Shown here one piece after another: positions 16,895-26,232 of a stretch of 64,000 nucleotides of DNA. Within the stretch, counting starts at the first letter, position 1. Each line of letters opens with the position of its first letter. Location of the stretch: the NCBI GenBank assembly GCA_903845055.1, contig CAIMWF010000034.1, positions 1 through 64,000 of the forward strand, written 5' to 3'. The stretch is from an uncultured Bacteroidales bacterium. GTDB lineage: Bacteria > Bacteroidota > Bacteroidia > Bacteroidales > FEN-979. The position numbers and the translations under genes were made by a program. The notes below the pieces were generated by a model, which was given only the letters and a program-made list of their open reading frames with translations, was not told the origin of the DNA and ran no database searches.

Positions 16895-17838
16895 AAATTT
16901 CAAACCCGGTGAGAAATGCAAGGCTGATCGCGGCCGCGATGCTGATATCATGCGCCTGCCAGGGAGCGTTGCAGGCGCAACCGTCAGATACGGCCGCCCA
17001 GGCCGCAGGCGGCATCAGCAAGGGCAGGCTGACCGGTGTCCTGGTGGCCCAGGGCACCTTGTATGTCGCCTCCCTTACCGGGTTGTATTTTGCATGGTAC
17101 CAGAGCTACCCGCAATCGACCTTCCACCTGTTCAACGATAACGGCGAATGGATGCAGGTGGACAAATGCGGTCACGCCACCACGGCCTTTTACATCAGCA
17201 GGATCGGCTACTCCAGCTACCGGTGGGCGGGTGTGGGCGAGAAAGCTTCGGCCTGGTACGGCGGGTTGCTCGGCTTTGCCTATATGCTCAACATCGAGAT
17301 ACTGGACGGGTTTTCATCGCAATGGGGATTTTCGCCGGGGGACTTCACGGCCAATACGATCGGGAGCATGCTGTTCGTTTCGCAACAGCTTCTCTGGCAT
17401 GAGCAGCGGTTCTCCCTGAAGTATTCGTTTCACCAGACACAATACGCCCAATACCGGCCCAACCTGCTGGGCGACAACCTCATCCAGAACATGATCAAGG
17501 ATTATAACGGCCACTCTTATTGGCTTTCGGGAAACATCTCATCCTTTTTGCCCGAAGGCACCAGGTTTCCCCGCTGGCTGAACGTAGCCGTTGGATATGG
17601 CGCGGAAGGCATGACCGGGGCCTTCAGCAACCCCGCGAATGAGAACGGGGAACCCATCCCCTTGTTTCCGAGGTACCGCAAGTTCTTTCTGTCGGTCGAT
17701 GTTGACCTTACCCGCATCCGCACCAGGTCAAAAGTCCTCAGGCAGATCTTCACCGTGTTAAGCTTTATCAAGATCCCTGCCCCGGCCCTGGAATACAATA
17801 CCCTCGGACAATTCAGGATGCGCCCTTTCTACTATTGA
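16891..17838 (+). CDS. DUF2279 family envelope protein
   Basis: 315 residues with a signal sequence (AAAMLISCACQGALQAQ; an Ala-Cys pair could be a lipobox). The central part, 'FHLFNDNGEWMQVDKCGHATTAFY' (about 71-94) and 'GFAYMLNIEILDGFSSQWGFSPGD', is the DUF2279 (YfiM-like) domain, a helical membrane-associated fold of unknown function. The conserved His, Asp and Lys residues in 'DKCGHA' and 'EILDG' are suggestive of a small-substrate site but this is inference. It starts within the mltG stop codon. Confidence 0.85.
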   Translation: MKISNPVRNARLIAAAMLISCACQGALQAQPSDTAAQAAGGISKGRLTGVLVAQGTLYVASLTGLYFAWYQSYPQSTFHLFNDNGEWMQVDKCGHATTAFYISRIGYSSYRWAGVGEKASAWYGGLLGFAYMLNIEILDGFSSQWGFSPGDFTANTIGSMLFVSQQLLWHEQRFSLKYSFHQTQYAQYRPNLLGDNLIQNMIKDYNGHSYWLSGNISSFLPEGTRFPRWLNVAVGYGAEGMTGAFSNPANENGEPIPLFPRYRKFFLSVDVDLTRIRTRSKVLRQIFTVLSFIKIPAPALEYNTLGQFRMRPFYY

Positions 17839-17871
17839 AAAAATTTGGTACATTTACTTTTTTAATCGAAA

Positions 17872-18243
17872 ATGGAACGACCATCCCATCCACCCGGGTT
17901 CCCCGAAACAGGTAATCCCGGAAGCATCGCACCACCTCAAAACCTGCCGAACGCCAACATGGTTCTCATTCTGGGCATCCTGTCGGTCTGCTGTTCGTGG
18001 TGGCATTTTGTCTCCCTGGCCGGGATCATCCTGGGCATCTGCGCCCTGGTCCTGGCAATAAAGGTGACCCGGTCTTACCGCAGAAACCCGGCGGTGTATA
18101 ACCTAAACTCGCTTAACAATGTAAAAACGGGCCGGCTTTGCGCCATGCTCGGGCTGGCCATTTCAACCATTGTTTTTGTCTCGGTCGTATTGTCGGCAAC
18201 AGGTGTTTTATCCAAATTGCCCTACTGGGGCATGATCCACTGA
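17872..18243 (+). CDS. Small membrane protein, CCC-motif/DUF4190-like
   Basis: 123 residues. A Pro/Gly-rich cytoplasmic head (about 1-28) precedes two hydrophobic helices (about 32-62 and 82-112). The 'LGILSVCCSWWHFVSLAGIILGI' segment is the pattern of the DUF4190/CCC-motif membrane proteins common in Bacteroidota. Function unknown. It lies 33 bp after the DUF2279 gene and ends 1 bp before the NAD(P)HX repair gene. Confidence 0.75.
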   Translation: MERPSHPPGFPETGNPGSIAPPQNLPNANMVLILGILSVCCSWWHFVSLAGIILGICALVLAIKVTRSYRRNPAVYNLNSLNNVKTGRLCAMLGLAISTIVFVSVVLSATGVLSKLPYWGMIH

Positions 18244-18244
18244 T

Positions 18245-19825
18245 ATGAAAATATTACCCGCGCCCCTCATCCGGCAGGCGGATGCTTATACCATTGAACA
18301 TGAACCCATCGCCGGCATCGACCTGATGGAACGTGCCGCCACGGCGTGCGCCGGTTGGCTCTGTACTTCCATCACACCGGGGCGGAAGGTCATGATCTTC
18401 TGCGGCACAGGAAACAACGGGGGCGATGGCCTGGCGATCGCCCGGCTGTTGTTCCTCAGGGGATACGAGGTGGAGGCCCATGTCATGAAGCCCGCGGGCA
18501 AACTGTCGGAGGATTTCAGGAACAACTTTGAAAGATTATTTGAATGCAGGAATAGTGGAATGCAGGAATGCAGGAATGCAGATAATACAGGGAATTCAAT
18601 GGTGAGGGGGTGGATCAGGGTGGGGGAAATTGCGGGGGTGGAGGATTTTCCGGTCATTTCTTTGCAGGATGTGGTGATTGATGCGTTGTTCGGGAGCGGG
18701 CTGACGAGGCCGCCGGAGGGTCTTGCCGCTGATATCATCGCCCATGTCAATGCGTCGGGAGCCATGGTCGTGGCGATTGACCTGCCTTCAGGTTTATTTT
18801 GTGATGAGCACACCCCGGATGTGAAGAAAAGTGCCGTGATCCGGGCGAATTACACCCTCACCTTCACCCCTCCGAAGATCGCCCTTTTCTTCCCTGAAAA
18901 CGGCAAATTTACCGGTGAATGGGTATTGCTCGATATCGGCCTTATGCAGGAATTTATCGACAATACCGCAGTCCGCAACTTCATGGTGGAGATGAACGAT
19001 GCAAGGGTCATGCTTAAAAAGCGGAACAAATTTTCGCACAAGGGTACTTTCGGGCATGCCTTGCTGATCTGCGGCTCAACCGGCAAAATGGGGGCTGCCG
19101 TGCTTGCAGCGAGGGGCTGCCTGCGCGCGGGCCCCGGGCTGGTCACCGTCAGCGTTCCGCGTTCGGGGGCAACGATCCTGCAGACTGCCGTTCCCGAAGC
19201 GATGCTTGTTACCGGAGAAGATCAGGACCTGTTCACAGCCGTTCCCGCACTTGGCAAATACAGTTCCATCGCCATTGGCCCCGGTATCGGAACGGCTCCC
19301 GAAACGGCTTCAGCCCTTAAAATCCTGATCCAGGAAACCGGCATCCCCCTAATCCTCGATGCGGATGCCATCAACCTGATCGCCGAAAACAAAACATGGC
19401 TCGGTTTTTTGCCGCCCGGTTCGGTCTTCACGCCGCATCCCCTTGAATTCGAGCGGCTGGCCGGGAAAAGCAGCGACGACTTCGAACGGAACCGCATGCA
19501 GCGGGAATTTTCATATAAATTCCAGTGCTATGTCGTGCTGAAAGGAGCGCACACCGCGATCACGACCCCTGACGGGCGTTGTTTTTTCAATACCACTGGA
19601 AACCCGGGGATGGCTACCGGCGGAAGCGGCGATGTGCTTACCGGGATCATCGCGGGGCTGAGGGCACAGGGCTATTCCTCCCTTGAAAGCTGTCTGCTCG
19701 GCGTTTACCTTCACGGGCTGGCCGGCGACTGCGCCTCCACAGAACTTGGTTTCGAGGCGATGATCGCCGACGATATTGTGGACAATCTTGGAAAATCATT
19801 TTTACAACTCTATGGAAAACTTTGA
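18245..19825 (+). CDS. nnr: Bifunctional NAD(P)HX epimerase/dehydratase
   Basis: 526 residues. The N-terminal NnrE domain (about 1-215) epimerises damaged, hydrated NAD(P)H; 'MIFCGTGNNGGDGLAIARLL' at about 45-64 and 'VVIDALFGSGLTRP' are its signatures. The C-terminal NnrD domain (about 225-510) dehydrates it with ATP or ADP, with 'GNPGMATGGSGDVLTGIIAGL' as the nucleotide-binding signature. Odd point: residues about 99-130 of NnrE carry an extra segment (including 'ECRNSGMQECRNA') encoded by a run of 8-bp repeats and a G-rich stretch, see the separate repeat entry. The downstream gene starts 14 bp inside the end of this one. Confidence 0.95.
   Translation: MKILPAPLIRQADAYTIEHEPIAGIDLMERAATACAGWLCTSITPGRKVMIFCGTGNNGGDGLAIARLLFLRGYEVEAHVMKPAGKLSEDFRNNFERLFECRNSGMQECRNADNTGNSMVRGWIRVGEIAGVEDFPVISLQDVVIDALFGSGLTRPPEGLAADIIAHVNASGAMVVAIDLPSGLFCDEHTPDVKKSAVIRANYTLTFTPPKIALFFPENGKFTGEWVLLDIGLMQEFIDNTAVRNFMVEMNDARVMLKKRNKFSHKGTFGHALLICGSTGKMGAAVLAARGCLRAGPGLVTVSVPRSGATILQTAVPEAMLVTGEDQDLFTAVPALGKYSSIAIGPGIGTAPETASALKILIQETGIPLILDADAINLIAENKTWLGFLPPGSVFTPHPLEFERLAGKSSDDFERNRMQREFSYKFQCYVVLKGAHTAITTPDGRCFFNTTGNPGMATGGSGDVLTGIIAGLRAQGYSSLESCLLGVYLHGLAGDCASTELGFEAMIADDIVDNLGKSFLQLYGKL
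18543..18591 (+). repeat. 8-bp tandem repeat inside nnr, unit AATGCAGG
   Basis: Units AATGCAGG, AATAGTGG, AATGCAGG, AATGCAGG, AATGCAGAT, AATACAGG in a row, inside the NnrE coding region. The reading frame stays open across them. The same unit family is found after the rhomboid gene at 42152-42199. Confidence 0.9.
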
Positions 19826-20390
19826 GAAGGATCTGATTGCCGGCATGGTCATCGCGCCCTACCTCCAGAAGGCCACCGCCCTGCGAGGCGTGAAACGGTA
19901 TGTCGGCGGGAACCAGTTCCGCCATGCCTTTGCCACCCTGGCCATCCTCATCGATTATCATTATGTTGATCATGTCCTCCTGAAGGCCTCGGTGATCCAT
20001 GACCTTATCGAGGATGTGAAAAATACCACATACGAAGAAATCAGCAGGATAGACCATGACGGGCCTAAAGTACTGGAACTGGTGCTGGAGGTATCCCGCC
20101 GCAAACCTGAAACGAAAGAGGAATTCCTGAAGCGGATCCTGCTGGAAGGATCGCTTATGGCGAAGGTGCTGAAATGCGCCGACCGGATCAGCAACCTGAC
20201 CGACCTGCATCCCGACATTTTTGAAAAGGAGTACATTAAAAATACCATCGCCGATACCCGGAAATGGATACTGCCAATGGCAGAACAGGTAAACAAGGAC
20301 ATGCTTTTCGAGCTACAGGACCTGATACGCCGCCGGGAAAAAAACCTCAGGTTTTCGGCCATGATCTGGCCGATGAAGCGGATCGACTGA
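19812..20390 (+). CDS. HD-domain hydrolase, SpoT/MESH-like
   Basis: 192 residues from the ATG at 19812, which lies within the end of nnr. Metal-binding HD residues are visible: His in 'NQFRHAFATL' (about 37), the His-Asp pair in 'SVIHDLIED' (about 61-62) and a later Asp in 'LKCADRISNL' (about 122). This is the arrangement of stand-alone (p)ppGpp hydrolase domains and related phosphohydrolases. No synthetase or ACT domain is present. Hydrolysis of guanosine tetraphosphate is the best guess; another nucleotide substrate is possible. It ends 2 bp before the convergent parE end. Confidence 0.82.
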   Translation: MENFEKDLIAGMVIAPYLQKATALRGVKRYVGGNQFRHAFATLAILIDYHYVDHVLLKASVIHDLIEDVKNTTYEEISRIDHDGPKVLELVLEVSRRKPETKEEFLKRILLEGSLMAKVLKCADRISNLTDLHPDIFEKEYIKNTIADTRKWILPMAEQVNKDMLFELQDLIRRREKNLRFSAMIWPMKRID

Positions 20391-20392
20391 TT

Positions 20393-22252
20393 TTACAGCA
20401 CCGGGGCCTCTTCGAGAATGTCGGCTTCGACGCGGAGGTTTTCGATGATAAAATTCTGCCGCTCCAGCGTATTTTTTCCCATATAGAAAGTGAGCACCTC
20501 GGGGACTGCCGATTCGCGGGTCAAAATCACCGGGTCGAGCCGTATATCCTTGGCAATAAAATACTTGAACTCATCCGGTGAAATTTCACCCAGCCCCTTG
20601 AACCGGGTGATCTCGGCATTCGCCCCCAGTTTGTCGAGCGCATCCTGTTTTTCCTGGGGCGAATAGCAGTAGAAGGTTTTCTGCTTGTTGCGTACCCTGA
20701 ATAAAGGAGTCTGCAGGATGTATAGGTGCCCGTTCCTGACCAGGTCGGGATAAAACTGCAGGAAGAAGGTTAGCAGGAGCAGCCTGATGTGCATGCCGTC
20801 GACATCGGCATCGGTAGCGACCACCACGTAATTATAGCGCAGGTATTCGAGTCCCTCCTCCAGGTTCAGGGCAGCCTGCAGCAGGTTGAACTCTTCGTTT
20901 TCATAAACGACCCGTTTGCTGAGGCCGAAGCAGTTCAGGGGTTTGCCCTTGAGGCTGAAAACCGCCTGTGTGTTCACATCCCTTGCCTTTGTGATCGACC
21001 CGCTGGCTGAATCGCCCTCGGTTATGAAGATGGTCGATTCATAGCGGCGGTCGTCGTTGTTATTGTTATAATGGATCCGGCAATCGCGCAGTTTCTTGTT
21101 GTGCAGGCTTACCTTCTTGACGCTCTCCTTCGCGATCTTTTTGATGTTTGCCCATTCACGGCGCTCCTTCTCGCTTTGCAGGATCTTGCGCAGCAGGGCT
21201 TCGGCGGTTTCGGGGTTCATGTGCAGGTAATCGTCGAGATGCTTCTTGACGATGTCCATGATATAGTTCCTGATGGTGATCCCGTCGGGTTCGAGGTGTA
21301 CCGAGCCAAGCTTGGTTTTGGTCTGCGATTCAAACACCGGGTCCTGCACCTTGATGCTCAGCGCCGCGATGAGCGATGCCTTGATATCGTTGGTATCGAA
21401 ATCCTTTTTGTAAAAATCGCGGATCGTCTTGACGAGCGCTTCGCGGAAGGCGGCCTGGTGTGTTCCGCCTTGCGTGGTGTGCTGGCCGTTGACGAAGGTA
21501 TAATATTCCTCCCCGTAAACCTCGCAATGCGTAAAGGCACATTCGAATTCACCGTCGCGAAGGTGGATAATCGGGTAAAGAACAGGGGTATCGATGTAAC
21601 TGTTGAGCAGGTCGAGCAGGCCGTTCTGGGCAACAAACCGCTCCCCGTTGAATATGATGGTCAGCCCGTTGTTGAGAAACACGTAGTTCCACAACATCTT
21701 CTGCACATATTCGGGAATGTAATGGTACTTGCCGAAGATATCCTCATCGGGCACGAAGGTGATGATGGTCCCGGAGCGAAGTTCGGCAGGCTTTTCCGGG
21801 TCATCCAGGACCACATCGCCGCGGTGAAACTCGACAATGCGGGTTCGCCCTTCGCGGATGGACTGAACTTTAAAGTAGGACGAAAGGGCATTGACCGCCT
21901 TTGAACCGACCCCGTTCAGCCCCACCGCCTTCTTGAAAACCTTTGAATCGTATTTGGCACCGGTATTGATCTTTGAAACGCATTCCACCACCTTTCCGAG
22001 TGGTATCCCGCGGCCATAGTCACGCACGCAGACCGTCTGCTCCTTGATGGTGACTTCGATGGTCTTGCCGTAACGCATGACGAATTCATCAATGGAGTTG
22101 TCAAGAATTTCCTTGATGAGCACATAGATGCCATCGTCTGGAGAGGATCCGTCGCCAAGCTTACCAATGTACATCCCCGGGCGCAGACGGATGTGTTCGC
22201 TCCACTCAAGCGACCGTATGCTGTCTTCGGTATAGGTTTCCTCGTTGCTCAT
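20393..22252 (-). CDS. parE: Type IIA topoisomerase subunit B (topoisomerase IV ParE)
   Basis: 619 residues. The GHKL ATPase domain shows '[10 protein letters not shown]' (about 47-56), 'DYGRGIPLG' and '[14 protein letters not shown]' (about 110-123); the transducer domain follows; the Toprim domain has '[12 protein letters not shown]' and '[15 protein letters not shown]'. The short length, without the insert typical of many GyrB proteins, and the '[15 protein letters not shown]' N-terminus fit ParE. It decatenates daughter chromosomes with ParC. The usual partner parC is not next to it: the downstream side is a convergent gene 2 bp away, so parC lies elsewhere. Confidence 0.93.
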   Translation of the reverse strand: MSNEETYTEDSIRSLEWSEHIRLRPGMYIGKLGDGSSPDDGIYVLIKEILDNSIDEFVMRYGKTIEVTIKEQTVCVRDYGRGIPLGKVVECVSKINTGAKYDSKVFKKAVGLNGVGSKAVNALSSYFKVQSIREGRTRIVEFHRGDVVLDDPEKPAELRSGTIITFVPDEDIFGKYHYIPEYVQKMLWNYVFLNNGLTIIFNGERFVAQNGLLDLLNSYIDTPVLYPIIHLRDGEFECAFTHCEVYGEEYYTFVNGQHTTQGGTHQAAFREALVKTIRDFYKKDFDTNDIKASLIAALSIKVQDPVFESQTKTKLGSVHLEPDGITIRNYIMDIVKKHLDDYLHMNPETAEALLRKILQSEKERREWANIKKIAKESVKKVSLHNKKLRDCRIHYNNNNDDRRYESTIFITEGDSASGSITKARDVNTQAVFSLKGKPLNCFGLSKRVVYENEEFNLLQAALNLEEGLEYLRYNYVVVATDADVDGMHIRLLLLTFFLQFYPDLVRNGHLYILQTPLFRVRNKQKTFYCYSPQEKQDALDKLGANAEITRFKGLGEISPDEFKYFIAKDIRLDPVILTRESAVPEVLTFYMGKNTLERQNFIIENLRVEADILEEAPVL

Positions 22253-22275
22253 TCCGTCAGAACTGTATCAGGCGG

Positions 22276-22283
22276 CAAAGATA
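22276..22283 (-). promoter_or_regulatory. Probable -7 element for parE
   Basis: TATCTTTG on the minus strand, 24 bp before the parE ATG, fits TAnnTTTG. A TTG lies 14 bp upstream of it, closer than the usual 19. Confidence 0.55.
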
Positions 22284-22398
22284 AAGGAAAGGCTTGTCAA
22301 CACTGAACAAATCTCACTAAATTTACAATTAAGTTATTCACAACCCGTGGAAAATTCCGTTCTTTGCATTTCAGAACAAAACAAACCCACAAAATCGT

Positions 22399-23178
22399 AT
22401 GGCCCTGGTATTAAAAGAATTGACAGACAAGATCGGGTGGATCACCCTGAATCATGATGCAAAGCGCAATGCCCTGAGCATTAACCTGCTGACCGAACTG
22501 CTTGCAGCGCTGAAATACATGAAGGATGAAAAGGCAAGGGTGGTCATCATCAGGGCCAACAAAGGAATGAAGGTATGGTCGTCGGGCTTTTTTATCGATG
22601 AGTTACCGCGCGACGGCAGCGATCCGCTGGCCTATGACAACCCTCTTCAAAAGGTTATCCGGGCCATCCAGGGGTTGCCCGTACCGGTCATCGCGATGGC
22701 CGAGGGAAGTATTTGGGGAGGAGCCTGCAACATCGCCTTCGTGTGCGACATGGTGATCGGCACGCGCGACACCTGCCTGGCCATCACCCCGGCCAAGATC
22801 GGGGTCCCCTACAACACCTCCGGGATCCTCCAGTTCCTTGACATCATCGGCTCGCACATCGTCAAGGAGATGTTCTTCACTGCCGAGCCGATCACCGCCG
22901 ACAAAGCCCTGGCACTCGGCATCATCAACCACCTGGTCGATCCGGGCGATCTTGAAAATTTCACGACACGGCTTGCCCACAAAATCATTGCCAACTCACC
23001 CCTGAGCATCCAGGTGATCAAGGAGCAGCTGAACATCCTCGGAAACGCGCTTCCGATGACGCCGCAGACCTTCGAGCACATCGACATGCTGCGCCGCATT
23101 GCCGGCACCAGCGATGATTACCTCGAGGGGATCAAGGCGTTTTATGAGAAGAGGAAGCCGGTGTTTATGGGGGAATGA
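22399..23178 (+). CDS. scpB: Methylmalonyl-CoA decarboxylase (crotonase family)
   Basis: 259 residues and collinear with Escherichia coli ScpB, which turns methylmalonyl-CoA into propionyl-CoA and CO2. Shared features are 'NALS' near residue 30, 'SSGFFIDELP' and 'DPLAYDNPLQKVIRAIQ' (about 55-95), the oxyanion-hole glycines in 'AEGSIWGGACN' (about 107-117), 'GVPYNTSGI' and the terminal 'EKRKPVFMGE'. A general enoyl-CoA hydratase is less likely because the catalytic acid pattern is that of ScpB. The enzyme could work in propionate formation from succinate. Its stop codon is the first unit of a TGACGAG array. Confidence 0.88.
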   Translation: MALVLKELTDKIGWITLNHDAKRNALSINLLTELLAALKYMKDEKARVVIIRANKGMKVWSSGFFIDELPRDGSDPLAYDNPLQKVIRAIQGLPVPVIAMAEGSIWGGACNIAFVCDMVIGTRDTCLAITPAKIGVPYNTSGILQFLDIIGSHIVKEMFFTAEPITADKALALGIINHLVDPGDLENFTTRLAHKIIANSPLSIQVIKEQLNILGNALPMTPQTFEHIDMLRRIAGTSDDYLEGIKAFYEKRKPVFMGE

Positions 23179-23210
23179 CGAGTGACGAGTGACGAGTGAC
23201 GAGTGACGAA
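23176..23210 (+). repeat. 7-bp tandem repeat, unit TGACGAG, at the scpB stop
   Basis: Four copies of TGACGAG and one of TGACGAA. The first TGA is the scpB stop codon. The array fills exactly the gap up to the stop codon of the convergent flippase gene (23211-23213). The same array occurs at the end of rmuC. Confidence 0.95.
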
Positions 23211-24503
23211 TTAGGGGTTGCGGGTGAGGATTTTGCGGATTTCGGAGGAGAACAGGGTTATTTCAGCACGGGTCAGCAGGAAATCGCGGGGGGTCAGTTT
23301 TGTCATCCGTAAAAAGATGATGAACTGGTAAAGCGTAAGGAACGAATAGGAGCAGGTTGCGGCAATGCCGGCGCCCATGATGCCATAGCGGGGAACCAGG
23401 ACAAGTCCGAGCCCGACCGTAAAGATGAGCCCGATTGCGGAACTGATGGTATTGTGAAAGGGTTTGTTGATGGCTGAAAAGAAGCCGCTGAAAATCATCG
23501 AAACGCTCAGGGCCACGATCCCGAGTGACAGTGAAGCGATCACCATCCTGACATCACCGAATTTCGCAGAGAATACCATCACAAAGACAAATTTCGGGAT
23601 AGCGAGCAGGATTGCCATGGCAGCCAGGGTGACCACCCAGGCAATTTTTGCGAAGGTGAGGGTAAGCCTTGCCGAGTAATTAAAATCCATGGCATTGGAG
23701 AGCCGCGAATACTGGACAGTTCCAAGACTCCTGCTGATCAGCCAAAGTCCTTCGGCCAGCTGCATCCCGATGGTGAGCACACCCACGGCCCCGCGGCCCC
23801 TGAAATAATCGACAAACCGGAGACTAAGCCGGTAATTCAGGGTCTGGAAAAAATTGGCCACCTGCACATAAGTCCCGAAACGAAGAATCTCCGTCACCAG
23901 CTCCTTCATTCCCGTGAGCGGCACCTTTTTGAACGAAGGGAACAGCATCACCAGGCTGATAACCAGCGCGACGGCGTAGGAGATGAAAATAGCCCAGTAA
24001 AAGGCCATCACTTCATGCAAACGAATCCCGAAGAGATAAACGAGCAGGATGATGAAAAGGAGGACCGACTGCACCAGGCTGACCATGTTGAATGAACTGA
24101 CCTTTTCAAGCCCGAGCAGCAGCATGTAATTGACAGAGGCAAATGACATGATGAATGCCAGGAAAAGCACCGGGATGAAGTAGCCCGCAGGAATGACCTC
24201 GAGGATCGGGAAGAGGGTACCCAGGAGGAGCATGGCAAAACTGCCCAGCAAGGTTATTACAAGCGTCCATGCATAAGCCGGGACAAAGAGTTTGTAGATG
24301 CCCACCCTCGGGGTCATGTAAATCAGCGCCCCGCCCGCCACAAAGTTGGTGAAAAGCTGAATGATGGCCACCGAAAAGATGATCAGGCTGATGGTTCCCA
24401 CCTTTTCGGGCCCCAGTACATTGGCATTCAGGGTCCAGGTGAGAAAGGCCAGGATGGCCACCAGCGCCTTGGTGCCGAGGGTTCCCATGACCTTTTTAAA
24501 CAT
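23211..24503 (-). CDS. Polysaccharide flippase, Wzx/MVF type
   Basis: 430 residues, almost entirely hydrophobic helices (about 12), opening with 'LGTKALVAILAFLTWTLNANVLGPEKVGTISLI', the N-terminal pattern of the polysaccharide biosynthesis protein (MOP/MVF) family (quoted here in part: 'NVLGPEKVGTISL'). Such proteins flip lipid-linked sugar units across the inner membrane. It overlaps the end of the upstream formyltransferase-fusion gene by 8 bp and ends directly at the TGACGAG array. The substrate is presumably made by the neighbouring transferases. Confidence 0.88.
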   Translation of the reverse strand: MFKKVMGTLGTKALVAILAFLTWTLNANVLGPEKVGTISLIIFSVAIIQLFTNFVAGGALIYMTPRVGIYKLFVPAYAWTLVITLLGSFAMLLLGTLFPILEVIPAGYFIPVLFLAFIMSFASVNYMLLLGLEKVSSFNMVSLVQSVLLFIILLVYLFGIRLHEVMAFYWAIFISYAVALVISLVMLFPSFKKVPLTGMKELVTEILRFGTYVQVANFFQTLNYRLSLRFVDYFRGRGAVGVLTIGMQLAEGLWLISRSLGTVQYSRLSNAMDFNYSARLTLTFAKIAWVVTLAAMAILLAIPKFVFVMVFSAKFGDVRMVIASLSLGIVALSVSMIFSGFFSAINKPFHNTISSAIGLIFTVGLGLVLVPRYGIMGAGIAATCSYSFLTLYQFIIFLRMTKLTPRDFLLTRAEITLFSSEIRKILTRNP

Positions 24504-26205
24504 GGCGACCTCCTCCGGTTATGATCGACATTATCTGATGCATCATGGAGCGGGGGTTGAACATGTACCGTTTCCCGTCGATGAGGGTAAATTCTCCAAC
24601 CGGCGAAAGCGTATGCAGCCCCCTGCCGTATCTGGATCCGGCAACCGGCGCAACGGCATTTACCCGCTCCTCCGCGAATTCATCCACGGTAAGCTTCAGC
24701 ACCCGGTTGACGACAACCTGCCCGCCGTAGGTTACGGAACAATCCTGTGAAGGGCGGTAAAGCTGCCCGTTGTGTACAAATGGCGAACCGGCCGGTCGCG
24801 CCGAACGCACATCGGTTTTCACCGGGTTGGCCGCGTGCGGCATATATTCCCCGGCAAGGGCGGATGAATGGTAAATGAACAGGTGGCTGTTTGAATATTT
24901 CCTGGAGGTGAAGAAAAGCCACCAAAGACCGTCGTGAAAGAACAGTGTCGGGTCGACCGCCTCCACGCCCGCAAGGAGAATCTTTTCGCGGGTGAACTGT
25001 CCGGAAGCCGGATCGCGCCGGTAAAGTGCAACGCAGCCCGACCGGTACGATTCGGGCACGCAGTAAACATTCCCGCCAGATTCAACAATGAAGGGATATG
25101 AAAGATGGTTTTCGTTTGAAAGCACACCGGAGGTTCCCTTCCACGCCGGTTCGATTAACGCCGGGGAGATGGCCGCGGGCAGAACGAAGTCGCTGATCAC
25201 CGCCTTTTGCGTCTGGTATGAAAATTCTTCCACCAGGACATGAAGGCCGCCATCCGCGATGAACCCCGAAGGATCGGCGTAATATTTGCCGTGCCCGGGC
25301 TGCGGAAGCCAGGCCACCTGCCGGTCCTCGATCAATCCAGGTCCCAGGGCCACCTCGTGAAGCGGCCGGCGGACCAGTCCCGAATTCCAGTCCTCGCAAA
25401 GGAAAAGTTTTGTAAAATGAAACCTCATCCTGTTGCGCAGAAGTTTCAGCAGAAATATACACATTTGCAGGTTTCCCGGAACCTTGTAAACGGTTGCTTT
25501 TGTAAGGCTTTCGGGATAAACGGCCTGCGGATTCCGCGCGAGCTCACCAGCTGCCTGTGCAGGCCATGAAGCGGAAACGGTAAGGAGCTGTTCGAGGTTT
25601 TCACGGTAGGAATGCATGGAGGTTTTCAGGTATCCCTTTTTCAGGATGATCCCGCCGTCGAGCCGGTTGGTAAGCCGCTGCATGATCGCCCCGCTTACCG
25701 GGTCGCCGCTGAATATTTCCCAGAAACCGGCCGGCCCCCCACGGTACCCGAGCTCGTCATCGTGGTGGAAGGACCATACCCCGTATCGTGCGGCATCCAG
25801 GATGTCGCCGCGGATGATGCCGAACCCGAACCGGAGGATAAAATCGGGCTTGTAACTTTCGATCGTCGTTACATCTTCACCGGAGAAGTATTCAGAAAAA
25901 CCCCTCCTGGTAACCTTGCAACTTAACTTAGCCACACCCGCCAGCTCCTTTTCAAGGCTGGTCATTTGACGGGCAGCGGGGTTAAAAAAACGGTTTTCAA
26001 GAAATGTGAACAGGAATACGGACCATTTTCGGCGCAAGAAACCCGAGATACGCGAGGTTTTAACATCGCTGCGCGCATCGGTGATCAGCAAAACCAGGCT
26101 GTGCCCGGTATCCCTGAGCTCTTTCAATGCATCTGCCTGCCATCGCTGCAAGGCGGCGCGGTTGCACATGACCCCAAAACGAAGAGCAGACGAATGTTCA
26201 ATCAT
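24496..26205 (-). CDS. Fusion: formyltransferase-like domain plus GH43-like propeller
   Basis: 569 residues. The N-terminal part (about 1-215) resembles formyltransferases of the Fmt/ArnA group, with 'YKPDFILRFGFGIIRGDIL' and 'FHHDDELGYRGGPAGFWEIF' (about 146-165) followed by 'NRLDGGIILKKG'. In place of the N-x-H-x-S core the sequence has Ser145-Phe-His147-His-Asp149. The C-terminal part (about 270-560) has 'YADPSGFIADGGLHVLVEEF', 'NHLSYPFIVESGGNVYCVPE' and 'DPTLFFHDGLWWLFFTSR', which are blades of a five-bladed propeller like the N-terminal domain of glucosamine inositolphosphorylceramide transferases and GH43. It lies in a sugar-polymer operon, so it probably formylates or modifies a sugar unit. 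Confidence 0.8.
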   Translation of the reverse strand: MIEHSSALRFGVMCNRAALQRWQADALKELRDTGHSLVLLITDARSDVKTSRISGFLRRKWSVFLFTFLENRFFNPAARQMTSLEKELAGVAKLSCKVTRRGFSEYFSGEDVTTIESYKPDFILRFGFGIIRGDILDAARYGVWSFHHDDELGYRGGPAGFWEIFSGDPVSGAIMQRLTNRLDGGIILKKGYLKTSMHSYRENLEQLLTVSASWPAQAAGELARNPQAVYPESLTKATVYKVPGNLQMCIFLLKLLRNRMRFHFTKLFLCEDWNSGLVRRPLHEVALGPGLIEDRQVAWLPQPGHGKYYADPSGFIADGGLHVLVEEFSYQTQKAVISDFVLPAAISPALIEPAWKGTSGVLSNENHLSYPFIVESGGNVYCVPESYRSGCVALYRRDPASGQFTREKILLAGVEAVDPTLFFHDGLWWLFFTSRKYSNSHLFIYHSSALAGEYMPHAANPVKTDVRSARPAGSPFVHNGQLYRPSQDCSVTYGGQVVVNRVLKLTVDEFAEERVNAVAPVAGSRYGRGLHTLSPVGEFTLIDGKRYMFNPRSMMHQIMSIITGGGRHV

Positions 26206-26232
26206 GGGTTTGGTCGTTGTTCAGCTTCTCGT

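Noticed and set aside
21071-21904. Long plus-strand frame opposite parE (277 codons)
   Set aside because: The parE frame is complete with all motifs; the antisense translation has no family features.
23176-23210. Possible CRISPR array
   Set aside because: Units are 7 bp and contiguous with no spacers; there are no cas genes in the window.
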